Below the pieces are notes generated by a model. It was given only the letters and a program-made list of their open reading frames with translations. It ran no database searches and was not told the origin of the DNA. Shown piece after piece: positions 22,378 to 31,129 of a stretch of DNA of 64,000 bases. The stretch covers positions 163,830 to 227,829 of the forward strand of contig SZOZ01000007.1 in NCBI GenBank assembly GCA_030263455.1, in the 5' to 3' direction. The DNA comes from Synechococcales cyanobacterium CNB (GTDB lineage: Bacteria; Planctomycetota; Phycisphaerae; Phycisphaerales; UBA1924). Numbering within the stretch: position 1 is the stretch's first letter; every line of letters starts with the position of its first letter. The translations under genes and the position numbers were made by a program.

Positions 22378-23832
22378 CTACCGCTGCTCAACCACACCCG
22401 ACACGTCCGGACCGTCTTCGGCGGTGTCGCCGTTCACGCCCTTGATCGTGTGCGGGTCGATGCGACGCACCGGCGACGCCGCCGCCACCGTGATCGCCGT
22501 GGCGAACGCAAGCGTGAGCGCCAGCGACGCAGGGCCGACCAGGCGCAGGTGCCACAGCGCGGCCACCACGCCGCGCGGACCCACCGCCGCCCGACGCAGC
22601 CGGCACGCCAGCACGGGCAGCAGCAGAAGCAGCAGCGGCTCGGTGTACCGCTGCCACAGCTTGTAACTCGCCATCTGCGCCGCCGTGAACGCAACGACCG
22701 ACACCAGCATGATCCAACGCTCGCGCCGCGGCAGGGCGACGAACCACGCGAGCACCGCGCACGCCCCCAGCGGCGCGAGCAGCACGATCAGCGTCGATGT
22801 GCGACCGCCCATCACCACCGGCGCCTTCTGCACCAGGTTCCACAGGCCAGAGTAGCGGCCCGCCTCGGTGCTGTAGGTCGTCTCCGGCAGCAGCGCGGCC
22901 GCGAGCCCGCCGACGATCGCCAGCGCAAGCAGCAGCCGCTGCTTCCGCACCGCCTCCGCCGCCGCGGGCGCGAGGAACCCCGCGTAGAACAGGCTGAACG
23001 CCCCGAACAGCGAGAGAATGAACGCTGGCGCGGCAGCATTGCCCCCCGTGTGCCGCTCCTGGAACGTCGGCGGAGTCAACCCGCCCCACAACCGGTGAAA
23101 GTACAGCACGACCAGCGCGGCCGGAACCGTCGCCGCCACCGCGAGCGCGGTCCGCGCGACCCGCAGCGCCGGATCGCGCAGGAGCGCACGCGCATCCCCC
23201 ATCGCGTCGAACGGCTCGCCGTCCTGCGCGTCGCGCACACCCAGCCACGCGCCCGCCCACAGCGCCGCCGCCGCCCACAGGTGCGACTGGCGCACGAACA
23301 CCAGCCCCGCCAGCAGCACCCCCCCCCCGATGATCGTCGGCGCGTCAACCCGACCCCGAAGCGCGAGCAGCAGCGCCGCAAGCACGCCCAGCCAACCCGC
23401 GTTGTCCGGCAGCAGCCACACCCCGCTGAAGAAGACGTACATCGACGCCGCCGCGGGCATCACGAGCAGCAGCGCCGCCCGCCCCGCCCTCCGGCACGCC
23501 AGCCCGAGCGCGACAAGCAACGCGACGGTGAAGAGCGACCCGACGAACTGCAACGCCCGCGGCGAGTCCGACACGAACCGCGCGAACGCCGCCAGCAGCG
23601 TGTGATACCCTGGCGTCGTCGCCGACAGATAGTCCGAGTAGTCCAGCCGCGGCCACTCCTCCGCGAACCGGAGGATGGCCGGCAGATGGAAGTTGACCTG
23701 GTCGTGCGCCCCGCGCCCCCGGGTGTTGCCCGACACGATCAACCCCCACGCCGCCAGCGCGAACACGCCCGCGGGCACAAGGCAGGGCCAGAGCGGCCCA
23801 CGGTCGGTCGGGGTATGTTCGCGCGCGATCAT
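22378..23832 (-). CDS. Multi-pass membrane protein, GT-C/ALG10-like glycosyltransferase candidate
   Basis: A 484-residue protein with roughly eleven hydrophobic helices. The first luminal/periplasmic loop holds HDQVNFHLPAILRFAEEWPRLDYSDYLSATTPGYHTLL. The layout is an acidic-aromatic pair (H-D-Q-V-x-F-H), then Pro-rich text and T-T-P-G-x-H. That recalls the first loop of GT-C enzymes such as ALG10 and the PMT family, where an Asp pair binds the dolichol/polyprenyl sugar donor. A later loop has LLPDNAGW and FVRQSHLW. No closer match can be named from sequence alone. If active, it would use a polyprenyl-phosphate sugar at the membrane. ATG 23832 starts a clear N-in helix (AREHTPTDRGPLWPCLVPAGVFALAAW); the frame upstream is shadow. 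It is divergent from the ADP-ribosylglycohydrolase gene (72 nt). Confidence 0.6.
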   Translation of the reverse strand: MIAREHTPTDRGPLWPCLVPAGVFALAAWGLIVSGNTRGRGAHDQVNFHLPAILRFAEEWPRLDYSDYLSATTPGYHTLLAAFARFVSDSPRALQFVGSLFTVALLVALGLACRRAGRAALLLVMPAAASMYVFFSGVWLLPDNAGWLGVLAALLLALRGRVDAPTIIGGGVLLAGLVFVRQSHLWAAAALWAGAWLGVRDAQDGEPFDAMGDARALLRDPALRVARTALAVAATVPAALVVLYFHRLWGGLTPPTFQERHTGGNAAAPAFILSLFGAFSLFYAGFLAPAAAEAVRKQRLLLALAIVGGLAAALLPETTYSTEAGRYSGLWNLVQKAPVVMGGRTSTLIVLLAPLGACAVLAWFVALPRRERWIMLVSVVAFTAAQMASYKLWQRYTEPLLLLLLPVLACRLRRAAVGPRGVVAALWHLRLVGPASLALTLAFATAITVAAASPVRRIDPHTIKGVNGDTAEDGPDVSGVVEQR

Positions 23833-23904
23833 GGGGCTTGGCTCTGCATCCGGGCGAGGGCATCCGGTAGGCTTGGGCGGGGAGGCATCGGAGGAATCAG
23901 GGTC

Positions 23905-25767
23905 ATGACTGTACTTCGGCGTGCGCCCGGATGGTTCGCGCTGGCGTGGTTTGCTTGTTTCTGCTCGGCGCAGGAGTCGCGGGTGATCGTGAGGGCCGAG
24001 TACGAGGACTGCCTGCGCGGCATGTGGCTGGGCCAGAGCATCGCCAACTGGACCGGGCTGCTCGCCGAGGGCAAGGTGACCCAGCCGCCGTTCCTGACCG
24101 ACGACGACTGGGGGATCAACCTCGGCAAGGGACCGCTGCGGTTCATCCTCGACCAGGATCCGTGGCTCGCGGACGATGACACCGACGTCGAGTACGTCTA
24201 CCTGCACCTGCTCGACCAGCACGCGACGACGGAGCTCGCCGGGGAGCAGATCGCGGCGGGCTGGCTCGCGCACATGGACGACGACTATCTGTGGGTCTCG
24301 AACCAGCGCGCGCTCGACCTGATGCGGCTCGGGCTGATCCCGCCGGAGACGGGCTTCTGCAACGCCAACGAGTTCTGGCTGAAGATCGACGCCCAACTCA
24401 CGACGGAGTTCTTCGGCGCGCTCGCCCCCGGCATGCCCGGCGAGGCGCTCGAGATGGCGGACCTGCCCATCCGAACGACGGCGCGGAGCCACGCGGCCCA
24501 CGCGGCGCAGTTCCACGTGCTGCTCTACTCGCTCGCCGCCCTCGCGGACCGCTCGCTCCCGATGGAGGACCGCATCCTGTGGATGGTGGAGGAGGCACGG
24601 CGGTATCTGCCCGATTCGTCCAAGGCGGCGGACATTGTGGACTTCGTGCTGGCTGATTTCCTCGACAACCCGGACCCGGACGACTGGGAGCGAACGCGCG
24701 ACCTCGTCTACGACCGGTACCAGTTGAACGCCGAGGCCAACGGCTTTCGCTATCGCAACTGGACTGAGTCCAGCGTCAACTTCGCCGCGGGGCTGATCGC
24801 CCTGCTGTACGGTCGTGGGGACTTCCTTCGCACCGTGCAGATCGGCACGCTCACCGGCTGGGACTGCGACAACGGCACGGCCACGATGGGGGGCCTTCTG
24901 GGCCTGATGCTCGGGCACGGCGTGCTCGTCGCGGAGATACGCGCTGAATACCCCGACTTCGACCCCAGCGACTCCTACGACATCGAGAGAACGCGAGACA
25001 ATCTCCCCGATCGTCTCCCCGACGATCCGCTCGCGCAAGACACGTTCACGATGATGGCGGCGAGGTGCGCGGATGTCGCGGAGCGGCGCATCAGGGAGGC
25101 CGGAGGGCTTGTGCATACGTCGCGCGCGTTGTGGTTGCTGCCGCCGACGCCCGACGGCGATCCGTTGCTGCAAAGCCCGCTCCAGCGCGAGTGGCGCCGG
25201 AGCGCGAACAACCGCGTGCGGGCAGAAGAAGGGACCGTGCAGGCCGTGTCGTCCGTGTCGTCGAATCCGCCCGCGGGATACGGCTGGAAGCAGGCCGCTC
25301 GCTTCGCCAACGGCTACGAGATGGACGACTCGGGCGTCGACGCGATCAACAACCTTCCCAGGCAGTGGTACTCGACGCTCGGCGCGGGTCAACAGCCCGG
25401 CGACTGGGTGACCCTGAGCGTTGTGTATGACCGGCCCGTCGAGGTGTGGTCCGTGCTATTCATCGAGGGTTCCCACCACGACGATGGCGAGGTGCAGGGC
25501 GGGTGGTTCGATTCGGTGGTGTTCGAGGTGAAGGTCGGCGGCGTATGGATCGCGCCGGCCGGAGCGCCGGATCGTGCGCTCGACCCGGACATTCCCTTCC
25601 AGGCGGTTCAGTTCTTCCTCGATGCGCCGGCAATGGCGACAGCCGTGCGGGTGCGGGGAGGCGTGGGTGGAAGAAGCGCGTTTGTGACCTGCTCTGAGAT
25701 CGACGCCCTCGGTTCGCCGATCCCGCGCCCCACCGTTTCGTTCGTGCTCGATCGAGGCGGCCGCTAG
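23905..25767 (+). CDS. Secreted ADP-ribosylglycohydrolase-family protein with C-terminal discoidin-like domain
   Basis: A 620-residue exported protein. The signal peptide is APGWFALAWFACFCSA with cleavage before QES. Residues about 30-440 match the ADP-ribosylglycohydrolase (DraG/ARH) fold: an early RGMWLGQSIANWTG segment, the first metal site WLADDDTDVEYVYLHLL near 83, and the second metal site GWDCDNGTATMGGLLGL near 320 (the family's GGDxDTxxAxxG in modified form, with Asn replacing Thr). Residues about 470-620 look like an F5/8 type C (discoidin) beta-sandwich: ARFANGYEMDDSGVDAINNLPRQWYSTLGA, WVTLSVVYDRPVEVWSVLFIEG, AVRVRGGVGGRSAFVTCSEIDAL. Removal of ADP-ribose or hydrolysis of another N-glycoside outside the cytoplasm is inferred only. 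GGAGGAATC precedes the ATG. Confidence 0.82.
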   Translation: MTVLRRAPGWFALAWFACFCSAQESRVIVRAEYEDCLRGMWLGQSIANWTGLLAEGKVTQPPFLTDDDWGINLGKGPLRFILDQDPWLADDDTDVEYVYLHLLDQHATTELAGEQIAAGWLAHMDDDYLWVSNQRALDLMRLGLIPPETGFCNANEFWLKIDAQLTTEFFGALAPGMPGEALEMADLPIRTTARSHAAHAAQFHVLLYSLAALADRSLPMEDRILWMVEEARRYLPDSSKAADIVDFVLADFLDNPDPDDWERTRDLVYDRYQLNAEANGFRYRNWTESSVNFAAGLIALLYGRGDFLRTVQIGTLTGWDCDNGTATMGGLLGLMLGHGVLVAEIRAEYPDFDPSDSYDIERTRDNLPDRLPDDPLAQDTFTMMAARCADVAERRIREAGGLVHTSRALWLLPPTPDGDPLLQSPLQREWRRSANNRVRAEEGTVQAVSSVSSNPPAGYGWKQAARFANGYEMDDSGVDAINNLPRQWYSTLGAGQQPGDWVTLSVVYDRPVEVWSVLFIEGSHHDDGEVQGGWFDSVVFEVKVGGVWIAPAGAPDRALDPDIPFQAVQFFLDAPAMATAVRVRGGVGGRSAFVTCSEIDALGSPIPRPTVSFVLDRGGR

Positions 25768-25928
25768 GAGCACAAGACGCACCCGGCGCCCTCCCGCATG
25801 GCGTCACGGGGAACGGCGGGTGTGGGATGGCGTGCGTTGGGGACCACGGGTATGTTGGTGCGGCGCTCCTGCGAGGCGCACAATGATGGACTGACCGCCG
25901 GTCGGGCCGGGTTTCCGGTTCACCGGTC

Positions 25929-26933
25929 ATGCCGGAGGCCTCATTGCCACAGCCATCCCCACCTCTGGGCGAGTCTTCGTCCGCGGACGTCGCTCCGCGC
26001 TCGAATCCACTCCACTACCTCCGCCTCGCGCGCCCCCACCAGTGGGCCAAGAGCGCGTTCGTCCTCGTCGGGCCGCTCTACGGCATGAGCGACCACAAGG
26101 GAACGTGGCAGGAGTTGCTGCTGCCCGCCTTCGTCGCCGCCGGGGCTTTCGCGCTCGCCTCCAGCGCGTGCTACGTCGTCAACGACATCATGGACGCCGA
26201 CGCCGACCGCGCACACCCCCGGAAACGCAACCGCCCGATCGCCTCGGGCGCGATCCGCCCAGCCTCGGCGTGGGTCTTCGCCGTCATGCTTGCCATCGCG
26301 GCAGGGCTGCTCCTGCTCGCCATCCCCGCTTCCGTCAGGCCCTGGGTCGCGCTCGCCGTCGGGTTGTACGTCCTCAATGTCTCGGCCTACTCCTGGCTCC
26401 TCAAGCACGTCGTCATCGCCGACGTGATCGGCCTGAGCCTCGGCTTCGTGCTGCGGGTGCTCGGCGGGTGCGCCGCCGCCGCCGTCGAGCCCAGCACCTG
26501 GCTCCTCAACTGCACCTTCTTCCTCGCCATGTTCCTCGCGTTCGGGAAACGACTGGGGGAACGCCGGTCCCTCGGCTCAGGCGAAGCAGCAGCAGCAGCT
26601 CGCGCGGTCCAGGGGGCATACACCTCCGACCTCCTCCGCATGGTCGTCGTCGTGACCGCCGTAGCAACGCTCCTCAGTTACGCCGGGTACGTCCAGGCGA
26701 AGGAAAACCTCTACTGGCAGGGGTTCAATCTCCTCTGGCTCACGGTCCTCCCGGCAACCTTCGGCCTGCTCCGGTGTATCGTCCTGCTGGAACGGGGCGA
26801 CTTCGACGACCCGACGGAGCTGGCGCTGCACGACCGGGCCTTCCAACTCGCCGCGGGCGTCTTCGCCTTCCTGACGATCTGGCTTCTTGTCGCCTTTCGG
26901 CAGTGGGGAATGGCGGCAGACGCGATACCCTGA
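25929..26933 (+). CDS. UbiA-family prenyltransferase (decaprenyl-phosphate phosphoribosyltransferase-like)
   Basis: A 334-residue integral membrane enzyme of the UbiA superfamily. The first Asp-rich motif NDIMDADADRAHPRKRNRPIASGAI (N-D-x2-D-x3-D, then H-P-x-K-R-x-R-P-I) is near residue 80, and the text around it matches the decaprenyl-phosphate phosphoribosyltransferase branch (Rv3806c type) better than the MenA or UbiA branches. A second region, ADVIGLSLGFVLRVLGG near 160 and CTFFLAMFLAFGKRLGERRSL near 195, matches the same branch. Members move phosphoribose from PRPP onto a polyprenyl phosphate, giving a lipid-linked pentose donor. A role in envelope glycan synthesis is therefore likely, but other acceptors are possible. 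The start ATG follows a short CCGGT/ACCGG palindrome with no clear ribosome site. The 161-nt gap upstream holds no gene. Confidence 0.8.
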   Translation: MPEASLPQPSPPLGESSSADVAPRSNPLHYLRLARPHQWAKSAFVLVGPLYGMSDHKGTWQELLLPAFVAAGAFALASSACYVVNDIMDADADRAHPRKRNRPIASGAIRPASAWVFAVMLAIAAGLLLLAIPASVRPWVALAVGLYVLNVSAYSWLLKHVVIADVIGLSLGFVLRVLGGCAAAAVEPSTWLLNCTFFLAMFLAFGKRLGERRSLGSGEAAAAARAVQGAYTSDLLRMVVVVTAVATLLSYAGYVQAKENLYWQGFNLLWLTVLPATFGLLRCIVLLERGDFDDPTELALHDRAFQLAAGVFAFLTIWLLVAFRQWGMAADAIP

Positions 26934-27027
26934 TGCGGGGCAGCGCAACGCCCCGCGGCGACAAGTACCACCAGTCGGCCCACACACCGCAGGCCGCGAG
27001 CAGACACGACCACGAAGGAGTCCACCC

Positions 27028-30000
27028 ATGACGTCTCGACACATCATCCGCAGGCTGACGCTCGCGGGCCTCGGCGGCGCCATCGTCCTCGCCGCCGTCG
27101 CCGGCCAGGCATACTCCACCCGCCCCCAGGCCGCGAACGACCCGCCCGCAGGCCAGCCCGACGCCGCCGAAATCCCCGACGCGGCCACCATCCAGGCCAT
27201 GATGAGCTCACGCGGCGGGGCGCGGGGCGACCAGAACGACGACGGTCTCCGACCCTTCGACGAAGTCTCCAAGGGGTACCGCAAGGTCGTCTCCACCGCC
27301 GACGGCTCCGAGAGCTTCTACGGCCTCTGGGTCCGCGACAAGGACGGCCAGATGCTCGCCGAACTCCCGCGCGGATTCGACCGACAGCGGCACTTCATCG
27401 CCATGACCGTCGCGGGCGGAGACATCTGGGCCGGGCTTCAGGCAGGCGACCGCTACTTCTACTGGAAACGCTACGGCAACCGCCTCGCCATGATCGAGCC
27501 GAACTTCGCCACGCGCTCCACCGGCGATCAGGAGTCTCGCTCCTCCGTCAACCGCATCTTCACCGACCGCGTCATCCTCGACATCCCCATCCTCGCCAAC
27601 GGCCCCAGCGGCCAGCCCGTCATCGACATGGACGAACTCCTTGTCGCGCAGGCCGGCACCTTCTTCGGCGCGCAGGCCCGCGGCGCCAACACACGCCTCG
27701 CCACCATCGCCAAGGCCAAGGCCTTCCCGGAGAACGTCGAGGTCGCCTTCGAGATGCCCGTCCAGGGCGGCGTCCTCCGCACCTTCCACTACTCCATCAG
27801 CCTCATCCCAGAGAACACCGGCTACAAGCCCCGCGTCGCCGACAACCGCGTCGGCTTCTTCACCACCAGCTACCGCGATCTCGGCAAGTTCGACGACGAC
27901 GAGAAGTGGGTCCGCTACGTCAACCGCTGGAAACTCGAAAAGGCAGACCCCAAGCTCCGCCTCAGCCCGCCCAAGGAGCCGATCGTCTTCTACGTCGAGC
28001 ACACCGTCCCGGTCCGCTACCGCCGGTGGGTCCGCGAGGGCGCGCTCCAGTGGAACAAGGCCTTCGAGCAGGTCGGGATCACCGGCGCGATCGAGGTCTA
28101 CTACCAGGACAAGTCCACCGGCGCGCACATGGAGAAAGACCCCGAGGACAGACGCTACAACTTCCTCCGCTGGCTCTCCAACGACGTCTCCACCGCCATC
28201 GGACCCAGCCGCGTCCACCCCATGACAGGACAGATTCTCGACGCCGACGTCGTCCTCACCGACGGCTGGATCCGAGCCTTCTGGTACCAGTACAACAAGA
28301 CTCTCCCCGAACTCGCCCTCGAAGGCTTCGCCCCCGACGCGCTCGCCTGGCTCGAGCAGAACCCCGAATGGGATCCGCGCATCCGCATGTCCTCCCCGGC
28401 GGAACGCGACCACATCCTCGCACAGCGCGCACGACGCGGCGTCCTCCCCTACGGCGGGCACCCCGCCGCGCTCGCCAACGCCGGCGGACTGGTCGGTGAG
28501 GGCGAATACGACGGACTCCTCGGACGAGTCAGCCAGATCAACGGCCTGTGCATGGCCTCCTACGGCAAGGCCATGGACCTCACCATCGCACGCGTCTTCT
28601 TCGACGTCATCGGCCTCCTCGACGAAGAGCCGGCCCAGGATTCCCCACGCCCCCGCCGAGGCGACCTGCCGCCCGAAGTCGTCGAGATGCTCAAGAAGCA
28701 ACTCGCCGACGGAAACATCCCGCAGGGGCTCGCACCCGAAGTCCTCGCCATCCTCCAGGAGGGAGAACCGCAGCCCGAGGGAGAGCCGAAGACCGACGAC
28801 GACAAGCCCAAGGAAGACAAGCCCAAGAAGGACGACGGCGACGTCCTCGACGGCGTCCCCGAGTGGTTCGTCGGACCCATGCTCCGCGAACTCGTCGCGC
28901 ACGAGGTCGGCCACACCCTCGGCCTGCGCCACAACTTCGCCGCCTCCAGCGTCTACTCCCTCGCCGAGATCAACAGCGAGGAGTTCAAGGGCAGGAAGCC
29001 CTGGTCCGTCTCCGTCATGGACTACAACCCCGCGAACATCAACATGGGCGACGGCCCAATCCAGGGCGACTTCGCCGTCATCGACATCGGACCCTACGAC
29101 ATGTGGGCCATCCGCTACGGCTACGCCCTCGACGACAAGGCCGCACAGGAAGCGCTCAAGGAATCCGCCAAGCGCGAGCACCGCTACGCAACCGACGAGG
29201 ACACCTGGGGACCGGACCCCGAGGCTCGACGCTACGACATGTCCTCCGACCCACTCGAATACGCCGAGAGCAGCGTCCGCCTCGCCGTCCACCTCCGACA
29301 GAAACTCCTCGACCGCTTCGTCAAGGACGGCGACTCCTGGGCCAAGGCTCGCCAAGGCTACATGGTCACGCTCGGCATGCAGACCCGCTCCAACAGCATG
29401 ATGGCAAACTGGGTCGGCGGCGCCTTCGTCTACCGCGACAAGAAGGGCGACCCCGACGGTCGCGCCCCCATCGAGGTCGTCCCCGCCCAACGCCAGCGCC
29501 AGGCACTCAACTTCGTCATCGAGAACACCTTCCGCGACGAGGCCTTCGGCCTCACTCCCGAAGTCCTCCAGTACCTCACCATCGACAAGTGGTTCGACGA
29601 CGGCGGCATGGCCGCCCTCTTCGAAGACCCCACCTGGCCTGTCCACGATCGCGTCATGGGCATCCAGGCCTCCACGCTCACCATGCTCATGAACCCCGTC
29701 ACCCTCCAGCGCGTCTTCGACAACGAGTTCCGCGTCCCCGCAGATCAGGACGCCCTCACCCTCGTCGAACTCCTCGACACCGTCACCGAGGCCGTCTGGA
29801 CCGAGGTCAACGGCACCCCCGACCGTCGCTACACCCCGCGCCAACCGATGGTCTCCAGCCTCCGCCGCAACCTCCAGCGCGAACACCTCGAACGCCTGAT
29901 CTCGCTCGCGCTCCCGGGCGGCGCGTCCGGCGCGGCCGGCAAGCCCATCTCCGACCTCGCCACACTCACCCTGCGCCGACTCTCGCAACGTATCGAGAAG

Positions 30001-30180
30001 GCGACCGCCGCCGGCGCCAACATCGACGCCTACACACTCGCCCACCTCTCCGACGCCAAGGCCCGCATCGACAAGGCCCTCGAAGCCCAGTACATCTACA
30101 ACGCACGCGACATCACCCGCGGACTCGGAGGCGGGGGCGTCGTCTTCCAACCCGCGCCAAACGACGACAACCGCCGCTGA
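27028..30180 (+). CDS. Large exported zinc metalloprotease (DUF5117/DUF4953 type zincin)
   Basis: A 1050-residue protein with an N-terminal export signal (LTLAGLGGAIVLAAVAGQAYS). Residues about 70-300 correspond to the DUF5118/DUF5117 region that precedes the protease in this family (SFYGLWVRDKDGQMLAELPRGFDRQRHFIAMTVAGGD). From about 330 the peptidase part begins (FYVEHTVPVRYRRWVREGALQWNKAFEQVG, a metzincin-like lead-in). The zinc site HEVGHTLGLRHN is at about 625, the H-E-x2-H-x2-G-x2-H signature, followed by the Met-turn-like SVMDYNPANI near 672. A charged linker (KTDDDKPKEDKPKKDDG, about 592-608) lies just before the zinc site and is unusual. AAGGAG lies 7 nt before the ATG, fixing the start. 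It ends at a strong hairpin (30204-30244). The protein substrate is unknown. Confidence 0.88.
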   Translation: MTSRHIIRRLTLAGLGGAIVLAAVAGQAYSTRPQAANDPPAGQPDAAEIPDAATIQAMMSSRGGARGDQNDDGLRPFDEVSKGYRKVVSTADGSESFYGLWVRDKDGQMLAELPRGFDRQRHFIAMTVAGGDIWAGLQAGDRYFYWKRYGNRLAMIEPNFATRSTGDQESRSSVNRIFTDRVILDIPILANGPSGQPVIDMDELLVAQAGTFFGAQARGANTRLATIAKAKAFPENVEVAFEMPVQGGVLRTFHYSISLIPENTGYKPRVADNRVGFFTTSYRDLGKFDDDEKWVRYVNRWKLEKADPKLRLSPPKEPIVFYVEHTVPVRYRRWVREGALQWNKAFEQVGITGAIEVYYQDKSTGAHMEKDPEDRRYNFLRWLSNDVSTAIGPSRVHPMTGQILDADVVLTDGWIRAFWYQYNKTLPELALEGFAPDALAWLEQNPEWDPRIRMSSPAERDHILAQRARRGVLPYGGHPAALANAGGLVGEGEYDGLLGRVSQINGLCMASYGKAMDLTIARVFFDVIGLLDEEPAQDSPRPRRGDLPPEVVEMLKKQLADGNIPQGLAPEVLAILQEGEPQPEGEPKTDDDKPKEDKPKKDDGDVLDGVPEWFVGPMLRELVAHEVGHTLGLRHNFAASSVYSLAEINSEEFKGRKPWSVSVMDYNPANINMGDGPIQGDFAVIDIGPYDMWAIRYGYALDDKAAQEALKESAKREHRYATDEDTWGPDPEARRYDMSSDPLEYAESSVRLAVHLRQKLLDRFVKDGDSWAKARQGYMVTLGMQTRSNSMMANWVGGAFVYRDKKGDPDGRAPIEVVPAQRQRQALNFVIENTFRDEAFGLTPEVLQYLTIDKWFDDGGMAALFEDPTWPVHDRVMGIQASTLTMLMNPVTLQRVFDNEFRVPADQDALTLVELLDTVTEAVWTEVNGTPDRRYTPRQPMVSSLRRNLQREHLERLISLALPGGASGAAGKPISDLATLTLRRLSQRIEKATAAGANIDAYTLAHLSDAKARIDKALEAQYIYNARDITRGLGGGGVVFQPAPNDDNRR

Positions 30181-30203
30181 CGGCCCGACCCAGACTCCGT
30201 CGT

Positions 30204-30244
30204 GGGGGCGGGCGCCTTCCCTTCAAGGGGACGCGCCCGCCCCC
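30204..30244 (+). terminator. Strong hairpin downstream of the metalloprotease gene
   Basis: GGGGGCGGGCGC (30204-30215) pairs perfectly with GCGCCCGCCCCC (30233-30244). The 17-nt loop contains a further CCCTT/AAGGG complement. GTTCGTTCC follows, so the T-tract is poor but the stem is very stable. It lies 24 nt after the stop codon and before the next gene, and most likely ends or processes the transcript. Confidence 0.75.
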
Positions 30245-30276
30245 GTTCGTTCCGCCTGCCTCCGTGGGGCGACCGA

Positions 30277-31125
30277 GTGCCCGCTTCCCGAAAACCGAAG
30301 GTCGCAATCCTCCACCACCTCGCCCGCACGGGCGGCACGCTCATGAGCCGATGCCTCGGCTCCATGCGCACCGTCCACCTCCTCAGCGAAGCCCATCCCC
30401 TCGGCATGCGCTGGATCAACCCGCTCCAGCAGGCCGTCGAGTGGCACCGTCTCATGACCGCAGCCGAGGCCCGCGCCATGCTCGCGCGCGGTCCCGTCCG
30501 CTTCGACACGCTCATCGAACTCCTCGCCGAACGCGCCGCCCAGCGCGGACGAACCCTCGTCGTCCGCGACTGGACCCACCTCGACTTCCACGGCGCACCC
30601 TACGCAGAGCCGGCCATGCGCTGCCGCACCGCCGTCGCGCTCGCGCAGGCCTGCCGCACCACACGCTACGCCACCGTCCGCCACCCCATCGACCAGTGGG
30701 TGAGCGTCAGCGCGCTGCCGCGCGTCCGCGAAACGCTCGGCATCGACGCCTACCTCGCCGGGTGCCACGCCTTCGCACGCACCGCCGCCCGCCTCGGCTT
30801 CGGACGCTACGAGGACTTCACCCGCGACCCCGAGGGCGAACTGCGGGCCATGTGCCGATGGCTCCGCGTCGAATACGACCCCTCCTGGCGCACGCGCTGG
30901 ACCAGCAACACCCACGTCACCGGCGACACCGGACCCGACCGCGCACGCCCCACCGAAATCCGCCCCTCACGCCGGCGAACCATCGACCCGGGCATCCTCC
31001 GCGCGTTCGAACGCAACGACGACTACTGGGAAACGCTCCGCCTCCTCGGCTACGAACACCGACGCGCCCAGGCCGGCGGGGCGCCGGGCGGACGAGTCCT
31101 CCGCGCGCCGGGCCGGCGGTGGTGA
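30277..31125 (+). CDS. Sulfotransferase-like protein
   Basis: A 282-residue protein beginning VPASRKPKVAILHHLARTGGTLMSRCLGSM. The R-T-G-G-T-L-M-S loop after a hydrophobic strand corresponds to the 5'-phosphosulfate loop of PAPS-dependent sulfotransferases (and the related P-loop fold). TTRYATVRHPIDQWVSV near residue 130 fits the 3'-phosphate-binding R-x-P-x5-S motif. FGRYEDFTRDPEGELRAMCRWLRVEYD near 185 is the usual 'YEDL..DP...L..L..FLG' segment. A sulfotransferase acting on a surface sugar or lipid is plausible; the acceptor is unknown. The longer frame begins at GTG 30202, inside the terminator hairpin, so GTG 30277 is preferred. No Shine-Dalgarno is obvious. The gene ends 4 nt before the convergent metG. 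Confidence 0.68.
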   Translation: MPASRKPKVAILHHLARTGGTLMSRCLGSMRTVHLLSEAHPLGMRWINPLQQAVEWHRLMTAAEARAMLARGPVRFDTLIELLAERAAQRGRTLVVRDWTHLDFHGAPYAEPAMRCRTAVALAQACRTTRYATVRHPIDQWVSVSALPRVRETLGIDAYLAGCHAFARTAARLGFGRYEDFTRDPEGELRAMCRWLRVEYDPSWRTRWTSNTHVTGDTGPDRARPTEIRPSRRRTIDPGILRAFERNDDYWETLRLLGYEHRRAQAGGAPGGRVLRAPGRRW

Positions 31126-31129
31126 GCGC

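Noticed and set aside
26546..26610. GGTPVPR-like translation inside the UbiA gene as another copy of the dispersed repeat
   Set aside because: The in-frame reading (GKRLGERRSLGSGEA) fits the prenyltransferase family, and the hairpin is absent.
30202..30276. Longer N-terminus of the sulfotransferase-like protein from GTG 30202
   Set aside because: It would begin inside the terminator hairpin and adds Arg/Pro-rich text unlike the family.
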